From assembly GCA_031261125.1 (NCBI GenBank), contig JAISJZ010000409.1, positions 1 through 8,216 on the forward strand: a DNA stretch of 8,216 nt. Direction: 5' to 3'. Both the position numbers and the translations under genes were made by a program. Position 1 is the stretch's first letter. Every line of letters starts with the position of its first letter. Source of the stretch: Planctomycetaceae bacterium. GTDB taxonomy: Bacteria; Planctomycetota; Planctomycetia; Pirellulales; Thermoguttaceae. The notes beneath the pieces were generated by a model, which ran no database searches, was not told the DNA's origin, and saw only the letters and a list, made by a program, of their open reading frames with translations. Shown in pieces: positions 1-6,767 of the stretch.

Positions 1-55
1 CATCTTTCGGCAAAACTAAAATCGACACAAGTCCTGTACCTTACGGGAGTTAAAG

Positions 56-129
56 TATCCTCGGCTGGACTCGAACCAGTAACCTTCGGCTTCGGAGGCC
101 GACGCTCTATCCAATTGAGCTACGAGGAC
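56..129 (-). tRNA. tRNA-Arg (anticodon CCG)
   Basis: The minus strand folds as a complete cloverleaf. The acceptor arm is GTCCTCG against CGAGGAT, the D stem GCTC/GAGC, the anticodon stem TCGGC/GCCGA, and the T loop TTCGAGT. The seven-base anticodon loop CTCCGAA has CCG in the middle (positions 95-93), which reads the arginine codon CGG. The variable loop has five bases and the discriminator is A (position 56). CCA is not encoded and must be added after transcription. Two pairs are imperfect: the first acceptor pair is G-U, and the outermost T-stem pair is an A-C mismatch. All other stems are intact, so I read it as functional. It has its own promoter just upstream, after the end of the porin gene. 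Confidence 0.93.
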
Positions 130-166
130 AAAAATTGTCAACAAATCCGCCAAATCAAGAACCATC

Positions 167-194
167 ATTATCCTGTCCGGTGTAATCGTGTCAA
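167..194 (-). promoter_or_regulatory. sigma70-like promoter of tRNA-Arg
   Basis: The minus strand carries a perfect -35 box TTGACA (194-189), a 16-base spacer, and GATAAT (172-167), which matches five of six bases of the -10 consensus. The predicted transcript starts near 160, giving about 30 bases of 5' leader for RNase P to remove before the tRNA begins at 129. The -35 box lies 17 bases beyond the porin stop codon, so the tRNA can be expressed independently of the porin gene. No terminator hairpin separates the two, so some read-through is possible. Confidence 0.72.
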
Positions 195-211
195 CCCCCC
201 GTAAATCCAAA

Positions 212-1900
212 TCAAAACCGGATGATACCGTCAATACCGAAACTGACCATATCCCGCTTCGTGTTACTGCTGTAAATCCCTTGCTGTCCGTTGATACGGA
301 CGTTCGACCAATCGTACCGGACTTCAGGACGAACCGTAATGTAATGAACCGGCTGCCAGTTTGCGCCGAACGTTAAACCGAAGTAATCCTTGCCGCTCAA
401 CTCCCGATAACCGGGGTCAGACACCGGACTTTTCTGAATCCGTGAATGTCCGTTGTCCCGGAACCACTCGAACCGTGCGCCAAGCGTCAGTGTATCACAC
501 CACCTCCATTGCAGATATTGGGCAATCGAAACCCAATGAGCATTACTCCGCTGTCCTGTCCACGAATTCAATAATGCCCCGTTCTTTTCCGTGCCGTAAG
601 TGTGTTCCAAAGCGTAAGTCCAATCAGGGTTCAGCCGCCGTTTGTAAGTCAAAACGTAATTTGTCCGGTTATCGCCTTGCCGCAGAGATTCTTCGCCAGA
701 GTGAACGAGGAACGACAAAGTTGACAGCCGGTCAATACTTTTGAGTTCCAAACCGGCAAGGGCGGAAACACCATTGCGGGGCTTGGCGAAAATATCCCAG
801 CCCTGCGTGATACCAAGTATTGCCGTTGTGTTCGGATTGAGTTGTACATTTGCGGTGCCGCCGGTTAATGTCGTTGGCTCACCGTACATAAAACTGTACG
901 AATGAGAATAAAAGAAATTATGCGATGCCGCCGCGGATTCCAGCCCCATTCCTGAATAAAAATGTCCCGCTTTGACAGTGATACCTTGACCGACCGGCAA
1001 ACGAATTTCCCCGTATGCCTGCGGCATTGACAAGCCGTACAGCGATGCGGTGCCTAACCGCCGGGAACCGTGATTGGGATTCCAACGCGATACCGCTTCC
1101 AACGGGTCAAGCGTATTCTCTCCAAAAATGTACTCTTTCTGTTTCGTTTCCAAACCGAGTGCGTTCGTGTAAAAATAATCCGTTCCGTACAGCAGGTCAA
1201 CCCGTCCGCCGATGTCAAACCGGTTCTGCTGCTCAATGCGGCGACCGAAGGAAAGATAAAATTGATTCAACACCGGTTCACTATTGCGGTCATTGTATAA
1301 CAGCGGAGCGTTATTGCTTTTGTTTGGTATATCGGTGTTGTTGAAGATGCCGCCGTTGAACCAGCCGTCGAAGAAAAATTCTTTCTGTGTTTTATATCCG
1401 GCGGGACGGCACGAATTCGCTGAATCACAGCCGGCTTCGTCCGCCGTTTCGTCACTAACATTGTTAACCGTGTAAGTATCTCTTAACGAGCGGAAGAGAG
1501 TGTTTTCGTTTTCCGCTTCTGCCGGTAAATTGGGTTCCTCCGTTTTTTTTGCGGTAAGCCGTTGAACGGGGATTGTTCGCGGTAAAGATTCCGGGTGGAC
1601 GGAACGGTAACGGGGCCGCAGTGTTGCCGGAACTTCCGGGGCGGTTGATTGGAATACGTTCGGAACGTAACCGTCGTCTTCGGCGGCGGTTTGCCGAATC
1701 GGTTCTTCCAACGGTGCCGGTTCGGTTAAGGGTTCTTCTTCATCTTCGTCTTCATTTGTGTTTGCCTGTTTCGTTTGCCAGCCGGCATCATCAGAACGAC
1801 CGGGAATCGGAAACGGCAACCGCCGCGGCGCAATGTCTTCCGCTGCCGAAAACAACGGCATTAAAACAGCAACGGAGAAAACAAACAGTCGGAATAGCAT
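212..1900 (-). CDS. BBP2/OmpL-like outer-membrane beta-barrel porin
   Basis: This 562-residue protein probably sits in the outer membrane as a beta-barrel and may let solutes through. Residues 1-20 form a signal peptide (MLFRLF, hydrophobic core, cleavage near FSAA). Residues about 35-135 are an acidic, Pro- and Glu-rich linker with a DEDEEE run. From about residue 175 to the end there are alternating aromatic strands rich in Gly, Tyr and Trp. The stretch LNQFYLSFGR (211-220) followed by DIGGRVDLLYGTDYF (229-243) resembles the BBP2 porin family common in planctomycetes. The last strand ends in Phe, as expected for a BAM assembly signal. I chose the ATG at 1900 because it begins directly with the signal peptide. 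The frame extends to a TTG at 1918, and neither start has a Shine-Dalgarno sequence. The gene follows the hydrolase gene by 86 nt, so it may be the last gene of that unit. The substrate is unknown. Confidence 0.85.
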   Translation of the reverse strand: MLFRLFVFSVAVLMPLFSAAEDIAPRRLPFPIPGRSDDAGWQTKQANTNEDEDEEEPLTEPAPLEEPIRQTAAEDDGYVPNVFQSTAPEVPATLRPRYRSVHPESLPRTIPVQRLTAKKTEEPNLPAEAENENTLFRSLRDTYTVNNVSDETADEAGCDSANSCRPAGYKTQKEFFFDGWFNGGIFNNTDIPNKSNNAPLLYNDRNSEPVLNQFYLSFGRRIEQQNRFDIGGRVDLLYGTDYFYTNALGLETKQKEYIFGENTLDPLEAVSRWNPNHGSRRLGTASLYGLSMPQAYGEIRLPVGQGITVKAGHFYSGMGLESAAASHNFFYSHSYSFMYGEPTTLTGGTANVQLNPNTTAILGITQGWDIFAKPRNGVSALAGLELKSIDRLSTLSFLVHSGEESLRQGDNRTNYVLTYKRRLNPDWTYALEHTYGTEKNGALLNSWTGQRSNAHWVSIAQYLQWRWCDTLTLGARFEWFRDNGHSRIQKSPVSDPGYRELSGKDYFGLTFGANWQPVHYITVRPEVRYDWSNVRINGQQGIYSSNTKRDMVSFGIDGIIRF

Positions 1901-1944
1901 CGCCGCCGAAAGTAGCAATTCCGGCAGAATAAATCAAGACGGAT

Positions 1945-1964
1945 TTTTAGCCGGTTTTAGCCGG
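1945..1964. repeat. tandem 10-bp direct repeat between hydrolase and porin genes
   Basis: Two adjacent identical copies of TTTTAGCCGG (1945-1954 and 1955-1964) lie in the 86-base gap between the hydrolase stop and the porin ATG. A partly similar element (CCGGCTAAAT) occurs at 6752-6761 in the other major intergenic gap. The copies are one helical turn apart, as expected for a protein-binding site, but a chance duplication is equally possible. I saw no convincing promoter in this gap. Confidence 0.6.
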
Positions 1965-1986
1965 GTTAAAGTAAAAAATTACGGGT

Positions 1987-3702
1987 TTATCTCTGTCTGT
2001 AAAATTCTTTTTTAACCGCTTCGGCAAACCGTTCCAGCGGGCCGTAATTATTTGTCCAAGTTGTGTAAATCACGCCCCGCAATTTTTCGTCCGGCGAAAC
2101 GTCCTGCATCCATTGACGAATTCGTTCCTTAACCGGTTCGGCATCGTAATAACCGGCAAGCATCTGTTGATGTCCCCGCTGTGCGAAATGCCGATAGGAT
2201 TCCTTGCGAATTTTCGGATCGGAATTCCAGTTGCCGACAATCACGTCTTTCGGCAGTTTTTCCCAAGAACCAAACCACGGTGCTTTTCCTTTAACGAGAT
2301 AGTAATATCCGTCTTTCGAGGCATTGTGCAGCGGGTCAAACATATCTGACCAGACGGCAATTTCTTTGCCCGGTGCAATCTCTTTGATGGTCTTAACGCA
2401 GAACTCAACGTTGTCCGCCAATACTTCGGCAGGACGCTTACCGGTATCCAAACAACTTTTGTCCCAGCCCGCCTGCCGCATTTCATCGTAAGACATAAAA
2501 TAGCCGTCCGGGTCGAGGTTCTTTTTCACTTGTTCGATTTGCCAGCGGAGCATTTCCCGCGTTTCCGGTTCCGCCATACACATTCCGACTTGTTCGCCGT
2601 AGATAACCGCTGTGTGATAATACGAAATAAGAACCCGCTGCCCTTCTTTTAACCGGCTCGTTTTCGGAACAGCAATTTCCGGCGGCTTATGCCAAGCGGT
2701 AAAACAGCCCTCATACGGGTCGTTGCCCGTTAGTTTATCAACGAGCGGTTCAACGTCTATTCCTTCGGCGTATTCTGTTTTGCCGTCCCCGCTCGTCATT
2801 TTTAACGGTGTTCCATCCCGCCGAAGAACGTTAACGAATCCGCCCTGTTCGATGCGGACATCGTCCCACCATACTTTTCCTTTGCGGCCGCCCCACGTTC
2901 CGAAGTAAATGTTGACCGATGAGTTTTCCAGCGAATTGAACGTGATGTCAATCTGTTTCCAATCCTGCGTCGGTTCCACCTTCGGAAAATGCCAGTTTAA
3001 CGACATTCCGTCTTCACCCAAAACGGCAATGTTCATCGCTGCCGTAGAATCGAAACTTTCCGTCTTAATCTGTACAGAAACGTGATAATAGTGAAACGGT
3101 TCGACAGTTAACTTCTGCATTGCTCTGCCGTTGCGGGGTTCGTCAAGACCGATGTCCTGCATACGGAGCGAAACACGGCCGTTTGATTTCACTTCGCCGT
3201 CGATGAAACTGATTTTTCCCGGTTCGTCAATGAAACCCCAGCCCGTCGGACTGTTGCCGCGGTGTTCCTCGAAACTGCCGTTTTTTAGAACGTCAACCGG
3301 TTCCGGTACAAGTTTGCCGTTTTGAACGAAGAACGGAGCGTTGACAACCGGCAGTCCTTCGGCAAGGTTCGGATTCCGGCTCAACATATCGTTGGAATAG
3401 CCGACAGGACAAACGGCGGCAAACAGTTCCAGATTTAGTTTCCGGCACTCATTGCGGAACCGTTTGACATTTTCAGCGTAGCGTTCCGGCAGTTTATCCC
3501 AGCGGCAGAATTTACTGTCGGTAAGGAGTACACCGTTGTATCCCGCTTGGGAAGCACGGTGAATGAGTTTGATACTATTCTCTACGTTCGCATCAACGAG
3601 CAGGTTCGCCGGCAGATAAACCCAAAGTTTGAATTCATCCGCCGCAAAAGAAAACAACGGTGAATAAACGAAGACAAACAGTGTTAGTAAAAAGTGTTTC
3701 AT
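1987..3702 (-). CDS. exported putative glycoside hydrolase (GH20-like TIM barrel with inserted carbohydrate-binding-like domain)
   Basis: This 571-residue protein is probably a periplasmic or surface enzyme that cleaves glycans. Residues 1-20 are a signal peptide (cleavage near SFA/AD). Residues 24-120 look like the first strands and helices of a TIM barrel (KLWVYLPANLL, GYNGVLLTDSKF, LELFAAVCPVG). Residues about 137-287 form a jelly-roll-like module resembling CBM4/9, opening with LKNGSFEE and closing with WWDDVRIEQ. Residues about 315-571 resume the barrel. Candidate active-site elements are Asp406-Glu407 in YFMSYDEMR, Asp453 and Asp456 in WSDMFDP, and Trp492 in GNWNSDP. An adjacent Asp-Glu pair is the GH20 signature, but the usual surrounding GH20 motif is not evident, so the family and substrate remain open. 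The start codon overlaps the stop of the upstream HzsA-like gene by one base (TAATG), which suggests translational coupling. No strong Shine-Dalgarno sequence is present. Confidence 0.75.
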   Translation of the reverse strand: MKHFLLTLFVFVYSPLFSFAADEFKLWVYLPANLLVDANVENSIKLIHRASQAGYNGVLLTDSKFCRWDKLPERYAENVKRFRNECRKLNLELFAAVCPVGYSNDMLSRNPNLAEGLPVVNAPFFVQNGKLVPEPVDVLKNGSFEEHRGNSPTGWGFIDEPGKISFIDGEVKSNGRVSLRMQDIGLDEPRNGRAMQKLTVEPFHYYHVSVQIKTESFDSTAAMNIAVLGEDGMSLNWHFPKVEPTQDWKQIDITFNSLENSSVNIYFGTWGGRKGKVWWDDVRIEQGGFVNVLRRDGTPLKMTSGDGKTEYAEGIDVEPLVDKLTGNDPYEGCFTAWHKPPEIAVPKTSRLKEGQRVLISYYHTAVIYGEQVGMCMAEPETREMLRWQIEQVKKNLDPDGYFMSYDEMRQAGWDKSCLDTGKRPAEVLADNVEFCVKTIKEIAPGKEIAVWSDMFDPLHNASKDGYYYLVKGKAPWFGSWEKLPKDVIVGNWNSDPKIRKESYRHFAQRGHQQMLAGYYDAEPVKERIRQWMQDVSPDEKLRGVIYTTWTNNYGPLERFAEAVKKEFYRQR

Positions 3703-6662
3703 TATCTTTTATACCAAAGTGATTCCCAATACAGCCGGTCGGTCTGGTACGGGTCGAGCGGCGTTTTCAACCGGTCGAAGTCCGGCGGCAAAATGCCGTA
3801 CCGTTTCATCTCCCGTGTATAGGCTTCGTTTGCGTGAAACGGCTGCATTGAGAACCGGTTGCTCTCTTCCAGGATGTACCGTTGTCCCCGTTCGATGCCG
3901 GCTAAAAGGATTTTGTAATCCGGGTCGTCTGTATCTTTGAAAACAATTTCTCTGCAACGCTGAGTTCCGCCTGCTTCTTTTGCCAGCGGAGCGCGGAGGT
4001 AAGAGGAACGTTCCGGTTTGGAAAAGTTGAACACAAGATGCCGGTTCGGTCCCTGCGTGTTGTGCGTCAAAGCGTGCGGAACCCGGCGGTCTTTGTCCCC
4101 TTCTTTTTGATGGCAGGAATCGCAGCGGCGGTGAGCAGCACCGCTCATCGCTTTGACTTCCGCCCAATCGGCATCCGTATGAACCATTTGGTTGCGGTAA
4201 GGCCAACCGATTTGTCCCGTTCCGTTCGCCGCATACGTTCCGGCGTAATTCGCACCGGCTTCAAGCCAATACTGAACTATCTTTTTCTCCGCATCGGAAA
4301 GTTCTGCTTCGTAATGCTTTTCGTTAATCAGTTTCATCAATTTGCTTGCCGATGAGCCGATTTCATACGGCTTGAAATTGCTTACAGGACGGTTTCGGTT
4401 GTCGCCGAAAGAGTTCCGCCAAGACAGCGTGATATAACTGTGCGAGTATTGCGGACCCCAATCGCCGGACAAGTTCACACCGCCGTCCGTCTTCGTATCG
4501 TTATGACACGAAAGGCAATGTTTATCCAAAATCGGCTGAATGTCCCGAACGAAATCGAATACTTCCGGCACGCCTTCGACCGGCTTCGGTTTCACCGGCG
4601 AGCGGTTCAAAATTTTCACTGCCGTATCCCGAATCGCCGGCGGTGCTTCCATCCGCGGTTCGTGGCAGCCGATGCAAACGCTTGTTTCGCCCGGCATAAC
4701 GTTTGTAAAACTGTGCATCCGTTTCACCGGCTTGTTTTCACCGTCCATTGCAATGAACAGGAACGCCCTGTTCGCCGGAAGTTCCATAGAGGCAGAGCCG
4801 TCCGGCTCGACAGGAACGGTGCCGACAATCCGTTCCAGCGTAAATGTACCGCCTACGGAGATTTGGTCCATTCCGCCGGAATAATGAATCGGTTCCGGCA
4901 ACGTTTCCAGTACCAGCAATTGTTTTACCGTACCGGGTTTTACGCCCCGCATTTGCCGACCTTCATAAACGTTCACCAATGCCAGATGACCGGTATTTTT
5001 ACTCTTGTCCGTTTGTCCCGAAAGAATCATTTCCCGCTGCCGCTTTTTCATAGGCCGCGGTTCGTGAATCCAGAACCCTGCTGCCCTCAAATCGTCCGGC
5101 AGTTGATATATCGTTTGTTCACAGCCATCAACATCAATCAGTTGCAACTGCGTTTTTTTTGCCGCCATAAATTCCGTTTCGGAAAACGCCCACGGGTCGT
5201 GATGGTCAACGTGAAAACCGATGCGTAATGCGCCGTTCGGATGGTCGGGACCCAGCGTCGGGTCAACCAGCGTCAGCCAGCCGAGGTGTTCCGTTCTGCC
5301 GTGACCGGGCGAAAAAATCGACACAATTTTATTACTGTTCTCTACCGGTTTGGAATCAATCATCAGCGTATCGGGAATCAAGTTGCCGTAAAAAACGGCG
5401 TGCCGGGTTCCGTCAGGGTTCGCCGTCCAAAGGTGATGATAATGCACCTGACTGCGGTCAACGTATTCCCACCGGGTATAAAGCACTTGACCGTTCGGCA
5501 GCATCCACGGTGTATTGTCCTGTTCAACGTTCGCGGAAATTTCGGTGATGTTTTCGCCGTTCGGTCCGCAGCGGTACAGCGTAGCAACTTGCGTTAACCA
5601 GCATTGCACCCAGCGTTTCGCTCTGCTTGAACAAAAAATAATATCGCCGTCCGGCGTGTAAGTCGGTTCAATGTCGTCCCAATCGCCGGAGGTTAATTGT
5701 TTCCCCATTCTCCATTCGCCATTCTCCAATTTCAATTCGTAGAGGTTGAAGTGCCGTTTGCCTTTCGGACAATAGGAAAAAATGATTTTATCACCGTCGT
5801 AATTTAACTGCGGGTCGCGAATGGTACCGCCGTCGTCTTCAAACAGCGTCCGCACTTGTCCCGTATCGGCATTCAGGATTTGCAGTTTCGTCCCGGCACC
5901 AAGCGGAAACGGTGTTTGGTCTTTGCTTGCAGCGTAATAACCGAAGTTCGCATACCAATGCTCATCGGTTCCCGGTTTTCGGACAACGAAAAGAATTTCG
6001 TTTGCGTCTTTCATCCCGCCGGTACGGAACTCTGCTTTCAAATCCTTCGGCGGCAATTGTTCCGGCGGATTCGGCTTATCGCAAAGAACAAGGTAATCGT
6101 AAAAAATCCAACTGCCGTCGTTCAGTAAAATCGTCAACTTGTTTCCTCCCTGAACTACCGCCCCTTTCGGAATTTCAATCACGGTTGGACGAAAGAACCC
6201 GGTTTGATTTGCCCCGTCAAAATTGAAATGCACCGGTTCGATTCCGCCGCTCGGCGCACGAACCGGCGTTGTTTTATGTCCGTTGACTTCGATATGAATC
6301 AGCGACGGTTCCGTGGCGTGATAAAACGAGGAACCGATAATCAAGTACAGCGGCGTATCGTAGGTCTTGTCCGTATCAAAATCAATTTCGGCACGGAACG
6401 AATGACCGGCGTTTTTCATATCGCGGGTACTGATGTGCATTGCCGTCCAATCACGGTCGCGGTCTTGTCCGGCGCGGAACCGAATCACCGGTTCTTTGGA
6501 ATTGATATGGTCTTCCCAGCGAATCCATCGGCGGAACTCCTCGGTCCGGGCATCGGGTCGTCCGATTTTGAAGAGAACATTTCCGCACGGAGCGAAAGCA
6601 TCTTCGGCAAAAACCGCCGAACACACAGCGGCAAACACTACGGCAAGAAGAATTCGGTACAT
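3702..6662 (-). CDS. HzsA-related exported multiheme protein with PL4 domain III-like N-terminus
   Basis: This 986-residue exported protein probably acts in the periplasm or a comparable compartment. Residues 1-19 are a signal peptide (MYRILL, cleavage after VFA). Residues about 28-193 resemble the carbohydrate-binding-like domain III of polysaccharide lyase family 4 (FKIGRPDART near the start, FYDYLVL at the end). Residues about 215-560 hold beta-propeller, TolB/PD40-like repeats such as PQLNYDGDKIIFS and PTYTPDGDIIFCS. Residues about 585-665 (RIVGTVPVEPDGSA, then the first heme motif) match the middle domain of hydrazine synthase alpha-like proteins. Three CXXCH c-heme sites occur at Cys663-His667, Cys716-His720 and Cys847-His851. 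The second lies in a DIQPILDKHCLSCH context typical of planctomycete cytochrome domains. The frame extends to ATG 6710 and TTG 6725, but both lie at or upstream of the promoter -10 region, so I chose ATG 6662. The reaction and substrate are unknown. Confidence 0.85.
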   Translation of the reverse strand: MYRILLAVVFAAVCSAVFAEDAFAPCGNVLFKIGRPDARTEEFRRWIRWEDHINSKEPVIRFRAGQDRDRDWTAMHISTRDMKNAGHSFRAEIDFDTDKTYDTPLYLIIGSSFYHATEPSLIHIEVNGHKTTPVRAPSGGIEPVHFNFDGANQTGFFRPTVIEIPKGAVVQGGNKLTILLNDGSWIFYDYLVLCDKPNPPEQLPPKDLKAEFRTGGMKDANEILFVVRKPGTDEHWYANFGYYAASKDQTPFPLGAGTKLQILNADTGQVRTLFEDDGGTIRDPQLNYDGDKIIFSYCPKGKRHFNLYELKLENGEWRMGKQLTSGDWDDIEPTYTPDGDIIFCSSRAKRWVQCWLTQVATLYRCGPNGENITEISANVEQDNTPWMLPNGQVLYTRWEYVDRSQVHYHHLWTANPDGTRHAVFYGNLIPDTLMIDSKPVENSNKIVSIFSPGHGRTEHLGWLTLVDPTLGPDHPNGALRIGFHVDHHDPWAFSETEFMAAKKTQLQLIDVDGCEQTIYQLPDDLRAAGFWIHEPRPMKKRQREMILSGQTDKSKNTGHLALVNVYEGRQMRGVKPGTVKQLLVLETLPEPIHYSGGMDQISVGGTFTLERIVGTVPVEPDGSASMELPANRAFLFIAMDGENKPVKRMHSFTNVMPGETSVCIGCHEPRMEAPPAIRDTAVKILNRSPVKPKPVEGVPEVFDFVRDIQPILDKHCLSCHNDTKTDGGVNLSGDWGPQYSHSYITLSWRNSFGDNRNRPVSNFKPYEIGSSASKLMKLINEKHYEAELSDAEKKIVQYWLEAGANYAGTYAANGTGQIGWPYRNQMVHTDADWAEVKAMSGAAHRRCDSCHQKEGDKDRRVPHALTHNTQGPNRHLVFNFSKPERSSYLRAPLAKEAGGTQRCREIVFKDTDDPDYKILLAGIERGQRYILEESNRFSMQPFHANEAYTREMKRYGILPPDFDRLKTPLDPYQTDRLYWESLWYKR

Positions 6663-6711
6663 CGGCGCACAGGGGTAAGAGTCAGCCGGTTTCCTTTGAA
6701 AACCGCCCATA

Positions 6712-6741
6712 ATTGTACCATACAACTATCGTCCGTGTCAA
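6712..6741 (-). promoter_or_regulatory. sigma70-like promoter of the HzsA-like gene
   Basis: The minus strand has a perfect -35 box TTGACA (6741-6736), an 18-base spacer, and TACAAT (6717-6712), which matches five of six bases of the -10 consensus. A TG dinucleotide one base upstream makes it an extended -10. Transcription would begin near 6705, leaving about 43 bases of leader before the ATG at 6662. This placement rules against the upstream start codons at 6710 and 6725. It also gives the HzsA-like, hydrolase and possibly porin genes an entry point independent of the HEAT-repeat gene. Confidence 0.72.
6713..6725. promoter_or_regulatory. dyad over the -10 region, candidate operator
   Basis: A perfect inverted repeat of five-base arms with a three-base centre, TTGTA-CCA-TACAA, covers most of the -10 box and the adjacent spacer of the HzsA-like promoter. 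Its position would suit a repressor that blocks RNA polymerase. The arms are short, part of the symmetry comes from the -10 box itself, and no regulator gene is present in the window, so the assignment is tentative. Confidence 0.35.
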
Positions 6742-6767
6742 CTGCGGCGGTCCGGCTAAATTTTTGA

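Noticed and set aside
16..234. Open frame of 72 codons across the tRNA
   Set aside because: It is a translation of the tRNA-Arg gene and its promoter, giving the LVAQLDRAS-type peptide often seen when tRNA genes are translated.
1895..1930. Promoter directly upstream of the porin (TTGATT, 17 bases, TACTTT)
   Set aside because: The -10 matches only three of six bases, and transcription would start at or within the start codon.
3709..4206. Open frame of 165 codons on the minus strand
   Set aside because: It is an alternate frame inside the C-terminal heme region of the HzsA-like gene. It has biased composition and no domain signal.
4440..5228. Long open frame (262 codons) on the plus strand
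   Set aside because: It lies fully antisense to the HzsA-like gene, whose protein has clear family motifs. Its own translation is rich in Arg, His and Phe with no recognisable domain.
3702..6662. Assignment as a true hydrazine synthase alpha subunit (hzsA)
   Set aside because: No beta or gamma subunit gene is adjacent, the N-terminus carries a carbohydrate-binding-like domain, and Met occupies the site where I expect Tyr. HzsA-related is the safer name.
6663..6725. Longer N-terminus of the HzsA-like protein from ATG 6710 or TTG 6725
   Set aside because: Both starts lie upstream of the expected transcription start near 6705, and the signal peptide begins at ATG 6662.
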